A DNA stretch of 64,000 nucleotides from Halarchaeum rubridurum (GCF_014647115.1 NZ_BMOO01000001.1:496001-560000); one strand, 5' to 3'; positions 40,968 to 49,972 are shown, counted from the stretch's first letter. Made by a program: numbers and translations. The notes: a model not told the origin generated them from the letters alone.

Positions 40968-41503
40968 ACGCGGGCCGTCGAGAGGTCCATCTCCATCTCG
41001 ATCTCGAAGCTCTCGGCGTTCATCGTCTCGAAGCCCACCTTCTCGTAGAGCGCGATGGCCGCGTGGTTCCACCGCTCGACGGTGAGCCAGACGTGACCGA
41101 CGTCGTTCGCCGCGCCGTAGCCGAGGAGCGTCCGGATGAGTCGCGTCCCGACGCCACATCCCTGCGAGTCCTGGTGGACGAAGATGGCGAGTTCGTACGC
41201 GTCGTCGCCGTCCGGGACGAGCGTCGCGTGGCCGACCGCGTCGTCGCCGTGCCACGCGACGACGTTGTAGGCGTCGCCGCCGACGAGCGTGTCGAGCCAC
41301 GAGCGCACGCGCGACTCGCCGGTCGGCGGGATGCCCTGCGCGCGCATGCTCGGGTCGAAGTCGTCGTACATCTCGACGAGCGACTCGAAGCCGTCGGCGT
41401 CCGTGGACGCGAGCGAGCGGACGGTGATATCGCGCCCGTCCGCGTCCTCGAAGGCGTGGGGCGGCGTCGGGAACGGACCGGGCGCGTCGGTGTCGGTCGT
41501 CAT
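40946..41503 (-). CDS. GNAT family N-acetyltransferase
   Basis: The 185-residue protein has the acetyl-CoA-binding motif A QGCGVGTRLIRTLLGYG and the motif B region NHAAIALYEKVGFETMN. The substrate is not deducible. Its ATG overlaps the stop of the upstream universal stress gene (shared TCAT on the plus strand), so the two are translationally coupled. That pairing suggests acetylation may be linked to stress signalling. The N-terminal 25 residues are Pro-rich and probably disordered. Confidence 0.9.
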   Translation of the reverse strand: MTTDTDAPGPFPTPPHAFEDADGRDITVRSLASTDADGFESLVEMYDDFDPSMRAQGIPPTGESRVRSWLDTLVGGDAYNVVAWHGDDAVGHATLVPDGDDAYELAIFVHQDSQGCGVGTRLIRTLLGYGAANDVGHVWLTVERWNHAAIALYEKVGFETMNAESFEIEMEMDLSTARVQTDNTG

Positions 41504-41868
41504 CGGACCAACGTGACGGTGACGGGCGCGTTCAGCAGGACGAACTCGGCGATGTGGCCGAGACGAATCTTCCCCATCGGGCTGCGTTCGCCGCCGCCGA
41601 GGACGACCTGCTCGAACCCCTCGCGGCCGGCGAGTTCGACGAGTTCGCTTCCCGGGTCGCCCGTGAGGTGACGGACGTCAGCGTCGAGGCCGGCGTCCTC
41701 CAACACCGACGAGGCGTGGTCGATGACCTCGTCGGCGGACCGATCACTCTCCGGGTTGTCGAGGACGGCGACGGTGAGCTCGTCGCCCGCCTCGACGGCG
41801 CGCTCGACCGTGCGTTCGAGGGCGTCGAGGGAGTCGTCGCTCCCGCCGATTCCCAACAGCACTTTCAT
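41500..41868 (-). CDS. universal stress protein family (short, 122 aa)
   Basis: The protein starts MKVLLGIGGSDDSLDALERT and ends GKIRLGHIAEFVLLNAPVTVTLVR, a compact UspA domain. The glycine loop GGGERSPMGKIRLGH only partly matches the ATP-binding pattern. It is the first gene of a two-gene operon with the acetyltransferase (ATG/TGA overlap). It is the third usp in 2 kb. Confidence 0.9.
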   Translation of the reverse strand: MKVLLGIGGSDDSLDALERTVERAVEAGDELTVAVLDNPESDRSADEVIDHASSVLEDAGLDADVRHLTGDPGSELVELAGREGFEQVVLGGGERSPMGKIRLGHIAEFVLLNAPVTVTLVR

Positions 41869-41961
41869 GAACGATACGTCACCCCGGCCGCGCAAAAGCC
41901 TTTGCGGCGTGACTCACCGACGCCGCCGAGGTATTTGGTGGCAGGCCACGTAGGTCTAACC

Positions 41962-42846
41962 ATGACGACGGTCGGCTTCGTCGGACTCGGCGCGATGGGT
42001 GCACCGATGGCGTGGAACGTCGCGGACGACTTCGACCTCGTGGTGTACAACCGCAGCGAGGACGCGACGGAACCGTTCGCGGACGCGGGCGTCCCCGTCG
42101 CGACGACACCGCGCGGCGTCGCGGCGGACGCGGACGTCACGGTCGTGATGGTGACGGACGGGGACGCGCTGCACGACGTGCTCACGGAGACGGACGGCCT
42201 GCTCGCCGGCCTCGACGAGGGGGACTACGTCGTGAACACGAGTACGGTCTCGCCCGACGCGACCGGGGCGGCCGCGTCGCTCGTCGCGGACGCCGGCGGA
42301 CGCTTCGTCGACTGCCCCGTCTCCGGGACGGTCGGACCGGCCGAGCAGGGGACGCTCACGATGCTCGCCGGGGGCGCTGACGAGGACGTGGACGCCGTCG
42401 TGGACGTGCTCGACGCGATTGGCGACTCCGTCGTGCGCTGTGGTGGCGTCGGCGACGGCACGCACGCGAAGCTCTCCGTGAACCTCCTCCTCGGGGACAT
42501 GATGCAGTCGTTCGCGGAGTCGCTCGCGCTCGCGGACGCGAACGGCCTCGACGTCGACGTGCTGCTGGAAGCCGTCGGCTCGGGCGGGCTCGCGGCCCCG
42601 CTCTTCGACGTCAAGGGCGAGGCCATCGCCGAGGGCGACTTCGAGGCGGCGTTCCCGATGGACCTTCAGTTCAAGGACCTGCGACTCGCCCTCGACAGCG
42701 CGCACGAGAACGAGGTGCCGCTTCCGGCGACGGCGGCGACCGCGGAGGCGGCGAATCAGGTGCGTGCGCTCGGCCACGGCGACGAGGACATCGCGGCGTT
42801 CGTGTGCGGCATCGAGGACGTCACCGGCGACGACATCCGTCGGTAG
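41962..42846 (+). CDS. NAD(P)-dependent 3-hydroxyisobutyrate dehydrogenase-type oxidoreductase
   Basis: The 294-residue protein has the Rossmann motif TVGFVGLGAMGAPMA, the substrate-binding signature DCPVSGTVGPAEQGTLT, and the catalytic lysine in HAKLSVNLLLGDMM. This beta-hydroxyacid dehydrogenase family covers 3-hydroxyisobutyrate, tartronate semialdehyde and 6-phosphogluconate-like substrates. The exact one is unclear. It is divergent from the usp-acetyltransferase operon and followed by hairpins near 42.9 kb. Confidence 0.92.
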   Translation: MTTVGFVGLGAMGAPMAWNVADDFDLVVYNRSEDATEPFADAGVPVATTPRGVAADADVTVVMVTDGDALHDVLTETDGLLAGLDEGDYVVNTSTVSPDATGAAASLVADAGGRFVDCPVSGTVGPAEQGTLTMLAGGADEDVDAVVDVLDAIGDSVVRCGGVGDGTHAKLSVNLLLGDMMQSFAESLALADANGLDVDVLLEAVGSGGLAAPLFDVKGEAIAEGDFEAAFPMDLQFKDLRLALDSAHENEVPLPATAATAEAANQVRALGHGDEDIAAFVCGIEDVTGDDIRR

Positions 42847-42856
42847 GGGCGGACGA

Positions 42857-42940
42857 GCGACCGCGCGGGTCGCGGCGGGGTGTCGCACGGCGCGCGCCGA
42901 CGGGCGCGCGTTTCGGTCGGGCCGTCTCGAGGGACCGACC
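42857..42940. terminator. three successive hairpins in a GC-rich gap
   Basis: GCGACC/GGTCGC (42857-42873), CGCGCGCC/GGCGCGCG with a four-base loop (42891-42910, followed by TTT) and GGTCGG/CCGACC (42915-42940) occur one after another 11 bases past the dehydrogenase stop. They may end its transcript. The rest of 42847-43050 shows no gene. Confidence 0.4.
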
Positions 42941-43050
42941 ACGGGGCCGCCGCGGGCGGGGAGTCAGGACACGTCCCGGGGTGCTCCGGCATCGTACTCG
43001 AAGGCGCGGGTCGGGGACACGCTCTTTGCGACGCGGGGCGGAGCGGACCC

Positions 43051-43332
43051 GTGACCCGAAACCGGTCCGTCGACGCGTTCGCGGACGCGCTCGCGGCTTT
43101 CGAGGGCAGCGACGCCGAGCGGGCCGCCGTCGCGCGGGTGGCGGCGGACCTCGCGGCCAGCGGCCGGTACGAGCGCGACGCCGGCCACGAACTCACGCCG
43201 GCGATACTCGTCGAGCACCTCGGCGACGCACCCGAGGGGCGCGTGGCGTCGCGGTGGAACTGGTGGGTCGGGAGTCTCGACCTCGCCTACGGGGGGTACG
43301 CGGAGTTCGTCGTCCGCCGCTGGCGGGCGTGA
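43051..43332 (+). CDS. small conserved haloarchaeal protein (93 aa)
   Basis: The GTG at 43051 starts MTRNRSVDAFADALAAFEG. The C-terminal half contains the striking SRWNWWVGSLDLAYGGYAEF, rich in aromatic residues, which I remember as typical of a conserved haloarchaeal family of unknown function. A TATA-like CTCTTTGCG at 43022-43030 lies at leaderless distance, supporting the GTG start. There are no membrane helices. It is convergent with the acetate transporter gene. Confidence 0.72.
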   Translation: MTRNRSVDAFADALAAFEGSDAERAAVARVAADLAASGRYERDAGHELTPAILVEHLGDAPEGRVASRWNWWVGSLDLAYGGYAEFVVRRWRA

Positions 43333-43377
43333 GAAAACGTGGGGGAACGAGAGCGACGCAACCGTGGGCGGGTGGGC

Positions 43378-43956
43378 TCAGTCGTCGCCGAGCGGCGGGT
43401 TCCCGATGGGGACGACGGTGCGGTCCCACGCCCAGTTGGTGACCTCCGCGAAGGAGGTATACATGGCGAGCAGCCCGCAGACGACGCCGAGGTAGCCGCC
43501 GAGCGTCGCGGTGCCGTAGCCGAGGTCACCGAGCCCGAGCAGGAAGAACGTCACCCACAGCGTGAGGAAGACGGACCAGAGCGCCCAGTTGAGCTTGAAC
43601 GTGCTCACCCACATGTAGAGCGTGAAGACGCCCCAGAGGATGAGCGCGGCGCCGACGGCGGTGGCGTTGACGGAGAGCCAGCCGTTGCCCGCGAAGAGCA
43701 CGAGCATCCCGAACCACCACCAGAACGCGCCGTAGCTCGTGAAGGCCGTGTAGCCGAACGTGTTGCCCTCCTTGTATTCGAGGAGGCCGGCGAAGAGCTG
43801 ACACGTGCCGCCGAAGGCGAGCGCGAGCGGGAGGACGACGGACTCACCCGCGCTGGGCAGGATACCGCCGTTGACGAGACTCAGGAGGACCGTCGTCAGC
43901 CCGAAGGAGACGAGGCCGAGCGGTGCGGGGTTCGCGGTGTCGGTGTTGGCGGGCAT
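43378..43956 (-). CDS. acetate uptake transporter (GPR1/FUN34/YaaH family)
   Basis: The 192-residue protein has six membrane helices and the family signature NPAPLGLVSFGLTTVLLSL near its N-terminus, with LEYKEGNTFGYTAFTSYGAFWW in the middle. Bacterial SatP and yeast Ady2 homologues move acetate or succinate with protons. It begins two bases after the acs stop, so it is the last gene of an acetate operon. A GTG at 43962 that would overlap acs is an alternative start. The tail GNPPLGDD is cytoplasmic. Confidence 0.92.
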   Translation of the reverse strand: MPANTDTANPAPLGLVSFGLTTVLLSLVNGGILPSAGESVVLPLALAFGGTCQLFAGLLEYKEGNTFGYTAFTSYGAFWWWFGMLVLFAGNGWLSVNATAVGAALILWGVFTLYMWVSTFKLNWALWSVFLTLWVTFFLLGLGDLGYGTATLGGYLGVVCGLLAMYTSFAEVTNWAWDRTVVPIGNPPLGDD

Positions 43957-43958
43957 AC

Positions 43959-45950
43959 TCACTCACCTCGTACTTCGGCTTCGATGTCGCGTACGACCTC
44001 GGGGTTGCGAAGCGTGGAGGTGTTCCCGAGTTCCTCGCCGTCCGAAATCTCCTCCAGGAGGCGACGCATTATCTTCCCGGAGCGGGTCTTCGGGAGTTCG
44101 GGCGTGAAGACGACCTTCGCGGGGCGTGCGATGGGACCGATTTGCTCTTCGACCGCCGCCTCGATGCGCTCGCGCATCGTGTCCTCGTCGGCCGCGTCGC
44201 CTTCGAGGATGACGTAGGCGTGGACGACCTCGCCCTTGAGGTCGTCGTCGGCACCCACGACGGCGGCCTCGGCGACGCCCTCGGCGGAGACGACCGCGGA
44301 CTCGATCTCCATGGTGCCGAGGCGATGACCGGAGACGTTGACGACGTCGTCGACGCGGCCGACGACGGTGATGTAGCCCTCGTCGTCGATCTTCGCGCCG
44401 TCCTCGGGGAAGTAGACCCAGTCCGCGGGGTCGTCGCTGTCCGTGTCGGAGTACTCCGCCCAGTACTCCTCGATGAAGCGCTCGTCGTTCTTGTACAGCG
44501 TCCGCAGCATTCCGGGCCACGGCTTCTGGACCGTGAGGTAGCCCGCGCCGCCCGCGGGAACCTCCTCGCCGTCGCCGTCGACGATTTGGGCGTCGACGCC
44601 GGGGAGCGCGGGTCCGGCGCTCCCGGGCTTCATGTCCTTCACGCCGGGGAGCGTCGTGATCATGTGGCCGCCGGTCTCCGTCTGCCACCAGGTGTCCACG
44701 ATGGGACACTCCTCGCCGCCGATGTGTTTGTAGTACCACTTCCACGGCTTCGGGTTGATGGGTTCGCCGACGGTGCCGAGCAGGCGCAGACTGGAGAGGT
44801 CGTGGCGTGCGGGGTACTCCGCGCCCCACTTCATGAAGGAGCGGATGGCCGTCGGCGCGGTGTAGAACTGCGTGACGTCGAGGTCGTCGATTATCTCCCA
44901 GAACCGGTCCTCCTCGGGGTAGTCGGGGGCGCCCTCGTACATCGTCGTCGTCGTCCCGAGGGCGAGCGGGCCGTAGACGATGTAGGAGTGGCCGGTTATC
45001 CACCCGATGTCCGCCGAGCAGAAGTATGTGTCCTCGGGTTTGACGTCGAGGACGGCCTGTGAGGTCCAGGCCGTCCACGCGAGGTAGCCGCCGGTGGTGT
45101 GCTTCACCCCCTTCGGCTTCCCGGTGGTGCCGGAGGTGTACATGAGGAAGAGCATGTCCTCGGCGTCGCGCTCGACCGGTTCGACCGTCGTGCCCTCGTT
45201 GGCCGCGAGCAGGTCGTCGTAGTCGTGCTCGTTCTCGCGGAGCTCGTGGCCGTGGTCGTCGCCGTTCGGGCCGAGGCGGTCGACGACGACCGTCTCGACG
45301 TCGTGCTCGACGTCCGCGACGCCCTCGCGGGACTTCGAGAGGTGGTCGAGGGCGTCGCCGCGCCGATAGTAGCCGTCGGCCGTGATGAGGTACTCGGAGT
45401 CGGCGGCGTTCATCCGCTCGGCGAGCGCGCTCGCGGAGAAGCCCGCGAAGACGACGGAGTGGGGCGCGCCGATCCGCGCGCAGGCGAGGAGCGCGATGGG
45501 GTGGGCGGGGACCATCGGCATGTGCATCGTCACGACGTCGTCCTCGCCGACGCCGAGCTCGCGCAGCGCCGCCGCGAACTCGTTCACCTCGCGGTGGAGC
45601 TCCCCGTAGGTGATGGAGCGGTCCGCCTCGTCCTCGGGTTCACCCACCCACTCGATGGCGACCTCGTCGGCGCGCTCCGGGAGGTGTCGATCAACGCACT
45701 CGTGGGAGGCGTTCAGCGACCCACCGGTGAACCACTCGTAGAACGGCGGGTTCGAGTCGTCCAGGACCTCGTCGTACCCCTCGTACCAGTCGAGGAGGTC
45801 GGCCGCCGCCTCCCAACACTCGGGCCAGTTCTCCTCGAACTCCTCGTAGATTCCCGCGTCCGTGACGTTCGCCTGCGACACGAACGACTCCGGCGGCTCG
45901 AAGACGTCCTGCTCTGCGAGCCTCGTTTCGAGGTTGTCGTCGTCTGTCAT
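43959..45950 (-). CDS. acs: acetyl-CoA synthetase (AMP-forming)
   Basis: The 663-residue enzyme activates acetate to acetyl-CoA. Visible are the AMP-binding loop MYTSGTTGKPKGVKHTTGGY, DTWWQTETGG, YITVVGRVDDVVNVSGHRLG, and the catalytic lysine in PKTRSGKIMRR, which is the usual acetylation site. An N-terminal ACAS segment (SLNASHECVDRHLP) is present. The ATG at 45950 lies about 28 bases from a strong TATA-like box. The gene heads an operon with the acetate transporter, so uptake and activation are co-expressed. Confidence 0.97.
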   Translation of the reverse strand: MTDDDNLETRLAEQDVFEPPESFVSQANVTDAGIYEEFEENWPECWEAAADLLDWYEGYDEVLDDSNPPFYEWFTGGSLNASHECVDRHLPERADEVAIEWVGEPEDEADRSITYGELHREVNEFAAALRELGVGEDDVVTMHMPMVPAHPIALLACARIGAPHSVVFAGFSASALAERMNAADSEYLITADGYYRRGDALDHLSKSREGVADVEHDVETVVVDRLGPNGDDHGHELRENEHDYDDLLAANEGTTVEPVERDAEDMLFLMYTSGTTGKPKGVKHTTGGYLAWTAWTSQAVLDVKPEDTYFCSADIGWITGHSYIVYGPLALGTTTTMYEGAPDYPEEDRFWEIIDDLDVTQFYTAPTAIRSFMKWGAEYPARHDLSSLRLLGTVGEPINPKPWKWYYKHIGGEECPIVDTWWQTETGGHMITTLPGVKDMKPGSAGPALPGVDAQIVDGDGEEVPAGGAGYLTVQKPWPGMLRTLYKNDERFIEEYWAEYSDTDSDDPADWVYFPEDGAKIDDEGYITVVGRVDDVVNVSGHRLGTMEIESAVVSAEGVAEAAVVGADDDLKGEVVHAYVILEGDAADEDTMRERIEAAVEEQIGPIARPAKVVFTPELPKTRSGKIMRRLLEEISDGEELGNTSTLRNPEVVRDIEAEVRGE

Positions 45951-45972
45951 ACCACTACGTGACACTCGAAGG

Positions 45973-45984
45973 TACTATAATAAA
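45973..45984 (-). promoter_or_regulatory. strong TATA element of the acs operon
   Basis: On the minus strand TTTATTATAGTA lies about 28 bases upstream of the acs ATG within a notably A/T-rich stretch (45971-46002), unlike its surroundings. The mRNA should be leaderless. The extra A/T tract upstream may bind the neighbouring regulator. Confidence 0.6.
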
Positions 45985-46023
45985 CGTTCATTCTAATTAA
46001 TTCAGCGCGGCCGACGGCGGGCG

Positions 46024-47793
46024 TCACGAGGGGGAGTCGAAGAGGGCGGTGAACACCTTCTGCTGGGCCTTGCGGAGGTGGTTGTGCAGCGTCGGTGCCG
46101 AGACGTCCATCGAGTCCGCGAGTTCCTCCGCGGTGCTCCCCCGCGGCCACTCGAAGTACCCCGCGAGATAGGCCGCCCGGAGGGTCGAGCGCTGTTTCTC
46201 GGTCAGGTCGCGCTCCAGCGTCCGGTGGACGTCGCCGGGGGACGCGCGCCGCGTGGCCTCGCGTTTGGCCCGGAGCGAGACACCCGGGAACGCCGACGTG
46301 ACCGCCTCGACGACGGCGCGGACGTCGGTCCCGGTCGGGAAGACCGCCGCGACGCGCGCGACGCCCTCCGCGGCAGTCAGCGACGCCACCGCGCCCCCCT
46401 GCTCGACGAGCGCGCCGACCGGCGAATCGGGGCGAACGACGAGTTCGAGCTGCGCGCGGTCCCCCGCGTCGCGGATGAGACGGGCGTCCGTGACGGCCGA
46501 CGCCGCGCCCGCGCGGTCGAGGAGGGCGTCGACCGCCACCTCGCCCGCCGCGACGAAACAGAGCAGGGACTGCTCCGCCACGGGGACGACGCCGTCGAGT
46601 TCCAGCCGGCAGTCGAGGTCGCCCGACGTCGCGGCGAAGAAGGAGTCACCCGTCGCCTCGAACACCAGTTCGACCCCGGCGTCCGAGCGCAACCGCTCCC
46701 TGCGGTCCGTCGCGGCGACCGCCCATCCGACGCGCCGGCCGGCATCGACGAGGGCGCGTCGCACCCCGTCCGCCCGCGTCGAGGGGTCCACGACGACGCA
46801 GAGGGAGCCGTGCACGCGGTCGCCGGCGCGTATCGGGGTGGCCGCCAGCGTCCGGTCGGCACGCCACGCCTCGGCGTCGAGCCCGCGTTCGACGAACCGG
46901 ACGCCGTCCGCGGCGTCGGGCAGCGCCGTCCCCCGGAGGGCGTCCGCGACCGCCGCACGGGCGTCCGCGTCGTCCACGCCCGCGGCCGCGCGTATCTCGC
47001 CGCGCTCGTCGCAGACCGCCGTCGGCCCCACGACGGACGCGAGCGCTTCGCACGCCCGCGCCTCGACCGCCGGTCTGTCCGTGGCGTCCGTCAGCGCTCG
47101 CCCGAGCGCCGCCGCCGTCTCCGCGAACACCGAATCGTCGCCCCGCGAGTCCGGACGCGACGTCTCGGCCCGAACGTCGGTCGCTGCGTCGACACCGGCG
47201 TCGACAGTCTCGGCCGTCGTGTCGGGGTCGCTCGGCGTATCGGCGTCGCTCAGCGCCGCCGCGACCGCCTCACGCGTCGGTCGCTCGACGTACGGGTCCA
47301 GGCTCCCGAGGCTCGACCACCCGCCCGCCGCCCACACGACCCGTGGGTCGACGTCGTTCGCCACGAGCAGTCGGCGCGCGAAGTGCGCGCGGAGGTCGCG
47401 CGTGGAGGCGTCCGCGAGGGGGTCGTCGTCGCCGTCCGCGGCGCGCCGCGCGGCCTCCGCGACCAGCATCTGGAGGCGGCGCGCCGTCACGCCGAAGAGC
47501 GCGTCGTCGCCCGCGAGCCCCGCCGCGTCGGCGTACTTGCGTACGTCGTCCGCAACGTCCGGCGGGACGTAGGCGTCGCGCGCGTCGCCGTCGTCGCCGG
47601 GAACCGAGAGGAAGTGATGCCCCTCGGCCGTCCGGTCGAGGTCGCCCGGGCGGAGGCGCGCGATTTCGCCCGGGCGAAGGCCGACGCGCCCGCAGAGCGC
47701 CACGAGGAGTTCGACGCGGTACGAATCGGCCGCGCGGACGAGCCGGTCGTACTCGGCCGTCGTCAGCGCCCCGTCGACCGCCTGCGCATCCAT
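46024..47793 (-). CDS. Bat/HTH-10 transcription regulator with tyrosine-recombinase-like N-terminus
   Basis: The 589-residue protein has four parts. Residues 1-200 resemble a tyrosine recombinase catalytic domain: Arg40 in GRVGLRPGEIARL, TRDLRAHFARRLL in the HxxR place, and GGWSSLGSLDPYV with the W and Y positions. A GAF-like domain follows (about 215-360), then a bacterio-opsin-activator-type domain (about 375-520). The C-terminal HTH-10 (TEKQRSTLRAAYLAGYFEWP, DVSAPTLHNHLRKAQQK) binds DNA. Sitting between two acetyl-CoA synthetase genes on one strand, it probably regulates acetate use. Confidence 0.82.
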   Translation of the reverse strand: MDAQAVDGALTTAEYDRLVRAADSYRVELLVALCGRVGLRPGEIARLRPGDLDRTAEGHHFLSVPGDDGDARDAYVPPDVADDVRKYADAAGLAGDDALFGVTARRLQMLVAEAARRAADGDDDPLADASTRDLRAHFARRLLVANDVDPRVVWAAGGWSSLGSLDPYVERPTREAVAAALSDADTPSDPDTTAETVDAGVDAATDVRAETSRPDSRGDDSVFAETAAALGRALTDATDRPAVEARACEALASVVGPTAVCDERGEIRAAAGVDDADARAAVADALRGTALPDAADGVRFVERGLDAEAWRADRTLAATPIRAGDRVHGSLCVVVDPSTRADGVRRALVDAGRRVGWAVAATDRRERLRSDAGVELVFEATGDSFFAATSGDLDCRLELDGVVPVAEQSLLCFVAAGEVAVDALLDRAGAASAVTDARLIRDAGDRAQLELVVRPDSPVGALVEQGGAVASLTAAEGVARVAAVFPTGTDVRAVVEAVTSAFPGVSLRAKREATRRASPGDVHRTLERDLTEKQRSTLRAAYLAGYFEWPRGSTAEELADSMDVSAPTLHNHLRKAQQKVFTALFDSPS

Positions 47794-47818
47794 ACCATTT
47801 CGCTTTGCACAGTAGTAC

Positions 47819-47828
47819 GAAATAAGTG
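47819..47828 (-). promoter_or_regulatory. TATA-like box for the Bat-type regulator
   Basis: On the minus strand CACTTATTTC is centred about 30 bases upstream of the ATG at 47793, in a locally A/T-rich region. Confidence 0.5.
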
Positions 47829-47915
47829 TTGTGCGAGTATCGTGTTTTTCCAGGCGAGTCGGGTTCTAGTCGCCTCGAAAGACGGCGCGTCGCGAACCGT
47901 GTTTCGCGTTCCGTG

Positions 47916-49850
47916 CTACTCCGAAACGCCGTCCACGATGGATTCGAGTTCGCCGACTATCTCGGGGTTGCGGAGCGCGCCCGTGTCGGAGACCGCCTCG
48001 CCGTTCGCGATCTGGCGGAGGTGGCGCCGGAGCACCTTCCCCGAGCGCGTCTTCGGGAGGTCCGGGGTCAACAGGACGACGTCCGGGACGGCGAACCCGC
48101 CGATGGCGTCCGCGACGGCGTCACGGACGCGCTCGCGGAGGCGGGCCTCGGAGCCGGCGTCGCGCTGCGGGGTGACGTAGGCGTAGAGAACCGTGTCCCG
48201 CCGTGTGTCCTCCGCGCCGACGACCGCGGCCTCGGCGACGCCGTCGACGGCGACGATGGCGGCCTCGACCTCGCGCGTGCCGAGCCGCCGCCCCGCGACG
48301 TTGAGGGTGTTCCCCTCCCGGCCGAGCAGTCGAACGTAGCCGCCCGCGTCGACGGTCGCGGCGTCGCCGGTCTCGTACCGCCAGTCCGTGGGGTCCTCGC
48401 CCGTCGACTCGCCGAGGTCGAGGGCCATGCCCGGCCAGGGGCGTGTGAGGACGAGCGAGCCGGATTCGCCGGGTTCGACCGGCGAACCGTGGGGGTCGAC
48501 GACGTCCGCGGCGATTCCGGGGAGGGGCGGCCCGGCGGCCCCCGGACGCATCGCGTCGACGCCGGGGAGCGTGGAGACGAGGATACCGCCGGTCTCCGTC
48601 TGCCACCACGTGTCGACGATGGGGCACTCGCCGCCGCCGACGTTCTCGTGGTACCACCGCCACGTCGTCTCGTCTATCGGCTCGCCGACGGTCCCGAGGA
48701 GACGCAGGCTCGAGAGGTCGTGGTCCGCGGGGTACTCCGCACCCCACTTCATGAACGCCCGGATGACCGTCGGCGCGGCGTAGAAGACGTCGACGGCGTT
48801 GCGTTCCACGATGCCCCAGAGGTGATCGCGCTCCGGGTAGTCCGACGTCCCCTCGTACAACACCGTCGTCGCGCCGAGCGCGAGCGGGCCGTAGACGACG
48901 TAGGAGTGGCCGGTTATCCACCCGACGTCCGCCGAACAGAGGTGAGTGTCCCCCGGCCCGAGGTCGAGGACGGCGTGGGACGTCCAGGCGACCTGCGCGA
49001 GATACCCCCCCGTGGTGTGCCGAACGGCCTTCGGTCGGCCGGTCGTCCCCGACGTGTAGATGACGAAGAGCGGGTCGCTCGCCGCACGCGGGACGGGTTC
49101 GACCGTCTCGCCGCGGTACTCGTCGAGGAGCGCCGCGTACCCGACGTAGTTGTCGCCGTAGGAACGGTCGTCGTCGAGGCGGTCCACGATGAGTCGGTCG
49201 ACGGACTGCGGGACGTCGAGGCAGGCGTTGTCCGCCTTCCGCTTCAGGTCGTAGGCAGTCCCGCGCCGGTAGTAGCCGTCGCAGGTGACGAGGTACGCCG
49301 ATTCGGTGTCGGCGAGGCGCATGGCGAGCGCGTCGGCGGAGTAGCCCGCGAAGACGACGGAGTGGACCGCGCCGATTCGCGCGCACGCGAGCATCGTGAC
49401 CGGGAGTTCGGGGAGCATCGGCATGTACGTCGTCACGACGTCGCCCGCCTCGACCCCGCGTTCGCGGAGGGCGGCCGCCAGCGCGTTCACCTCCCGATAG
49501 AGGTCGTGGTAGGTGTACGTCCGGGTCTCGCCCAACCGACCCTCCCACTTGAGGGCGGCGTGGCTCTTGCGGCCGGCCTCGACGTGCCTGTCGACGCAGT
49601 TGTACGACGCGTTCAGCGTGCCGCCCGCGAACCAGTCGTAGCCGTCCGTCGCGTCCAGGACGGTGTCGTACGGCGACGACCAGTCGAGGAAGTCGGCCGC
49701 GCGCTCCCAACACTCCGGCCATCGCTCCGCGAACGACTCCCGGAGCGACCCGTCGGTGACGTTCGCCCCCGCGACGAACGACGCGGGCGGTTGAATCGGT
49801 GTCCCGCTCGCGGCGGACGAACGGCCGGTGGAGGACGTACCCTCGTTCAT
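47916..49850 (-). CDS. acetyl-CoA synthetase paralog (AMP-forming)
   Basis: This 644-residue paralog of the enzyme at 43959 keeps the AMP-binding loop IYTSGTTGRPKAVRHTTGGY, DTWWQTETGG, YVRLLGREGNTLNVAGRRLG, and the catalytic lysine in PKTRSGKVLRR. Differences (for example no long acidic insert between the AMP loop and the C-terminal domain, and NTLNVAGRR where the other has DVVNVSGHR) suggest another short-chain acid or a different expression window. TATA-like DNA at 49885-49892 lies inside the short palindrome CGACTAAAGTCG, leaving a leader of about 12 bases. Confidence 0.92.
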   Translation of the reverse strand: MNEGTSSTGRSSAASGTPIQPPASFVAGANVTDGSLRESFAERWPECWERAADFLDWSSPYDTVLDATDGYDWFAGGTLNASYNCVDRHVEAGRKSHAALKWEGRLGETRTYTYHDLYREVNALAAALRERGVEAGDVVTTYMPMLPELPVTMLACARIGAVHSVVFAGYSADALAMRLADTESAYLVTCDGYYRRGTAYDLKRKADNACLDVPQSVDRLIVDRLDDDRSYGDNYVGYAALLDEYRGETVEPVPRAASDPLFVIYTSGTTGRPKAVRHTTGGYLAQVAWTSHAVLDLGPGDTHLCSADVGWITGHSYVVYGPLALGATTVLYEGTSDYPERDHLWGIVERNAVDVFYAAPTVIRAFMKWGAEYPADHDLSSLRLLGTVGEPIDETTWRWYHENVGGGECPIVDTWWQTETGGILVSTLPGVDAMRPGAAGPPLPGIAADVVDPHGSPVEPGESGSLVLTRPWPGMALDLGESTGEDPTDWRYETGDAATVDAGGYVRLLGREGNTLNVAGRRLGTREVEAAIVAVDGVAEAAVVGAEDTRRDTVLYAYVTPQRDAGSEARLRERVRDAVADAIGGFAVPDVVLLTPDLPKTRSGKVLRRHLRQIANGEAVSDTGALRNPEIVGELESIVDGVSE

Positions 49851-49972
49851 GTGGCGTGGCTCGTTCGGAGGTGAGGGTTCCGACGACTAAAGTCGGGAGG
49901 GTCACCGGCGGACCGAGCGCCCCCGGTGGGGAACCAACGGGCCCAAGCCGCGGGCCCGCGTAGGGATGCGCG

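Noticed and set aside
43954-43962. GTG at 43962 as start of the acetate transporter
   Set aside because: The ATG at 43956 gives the usual N-terminus and a two-base gap to acs. The GTG would add only two residues.
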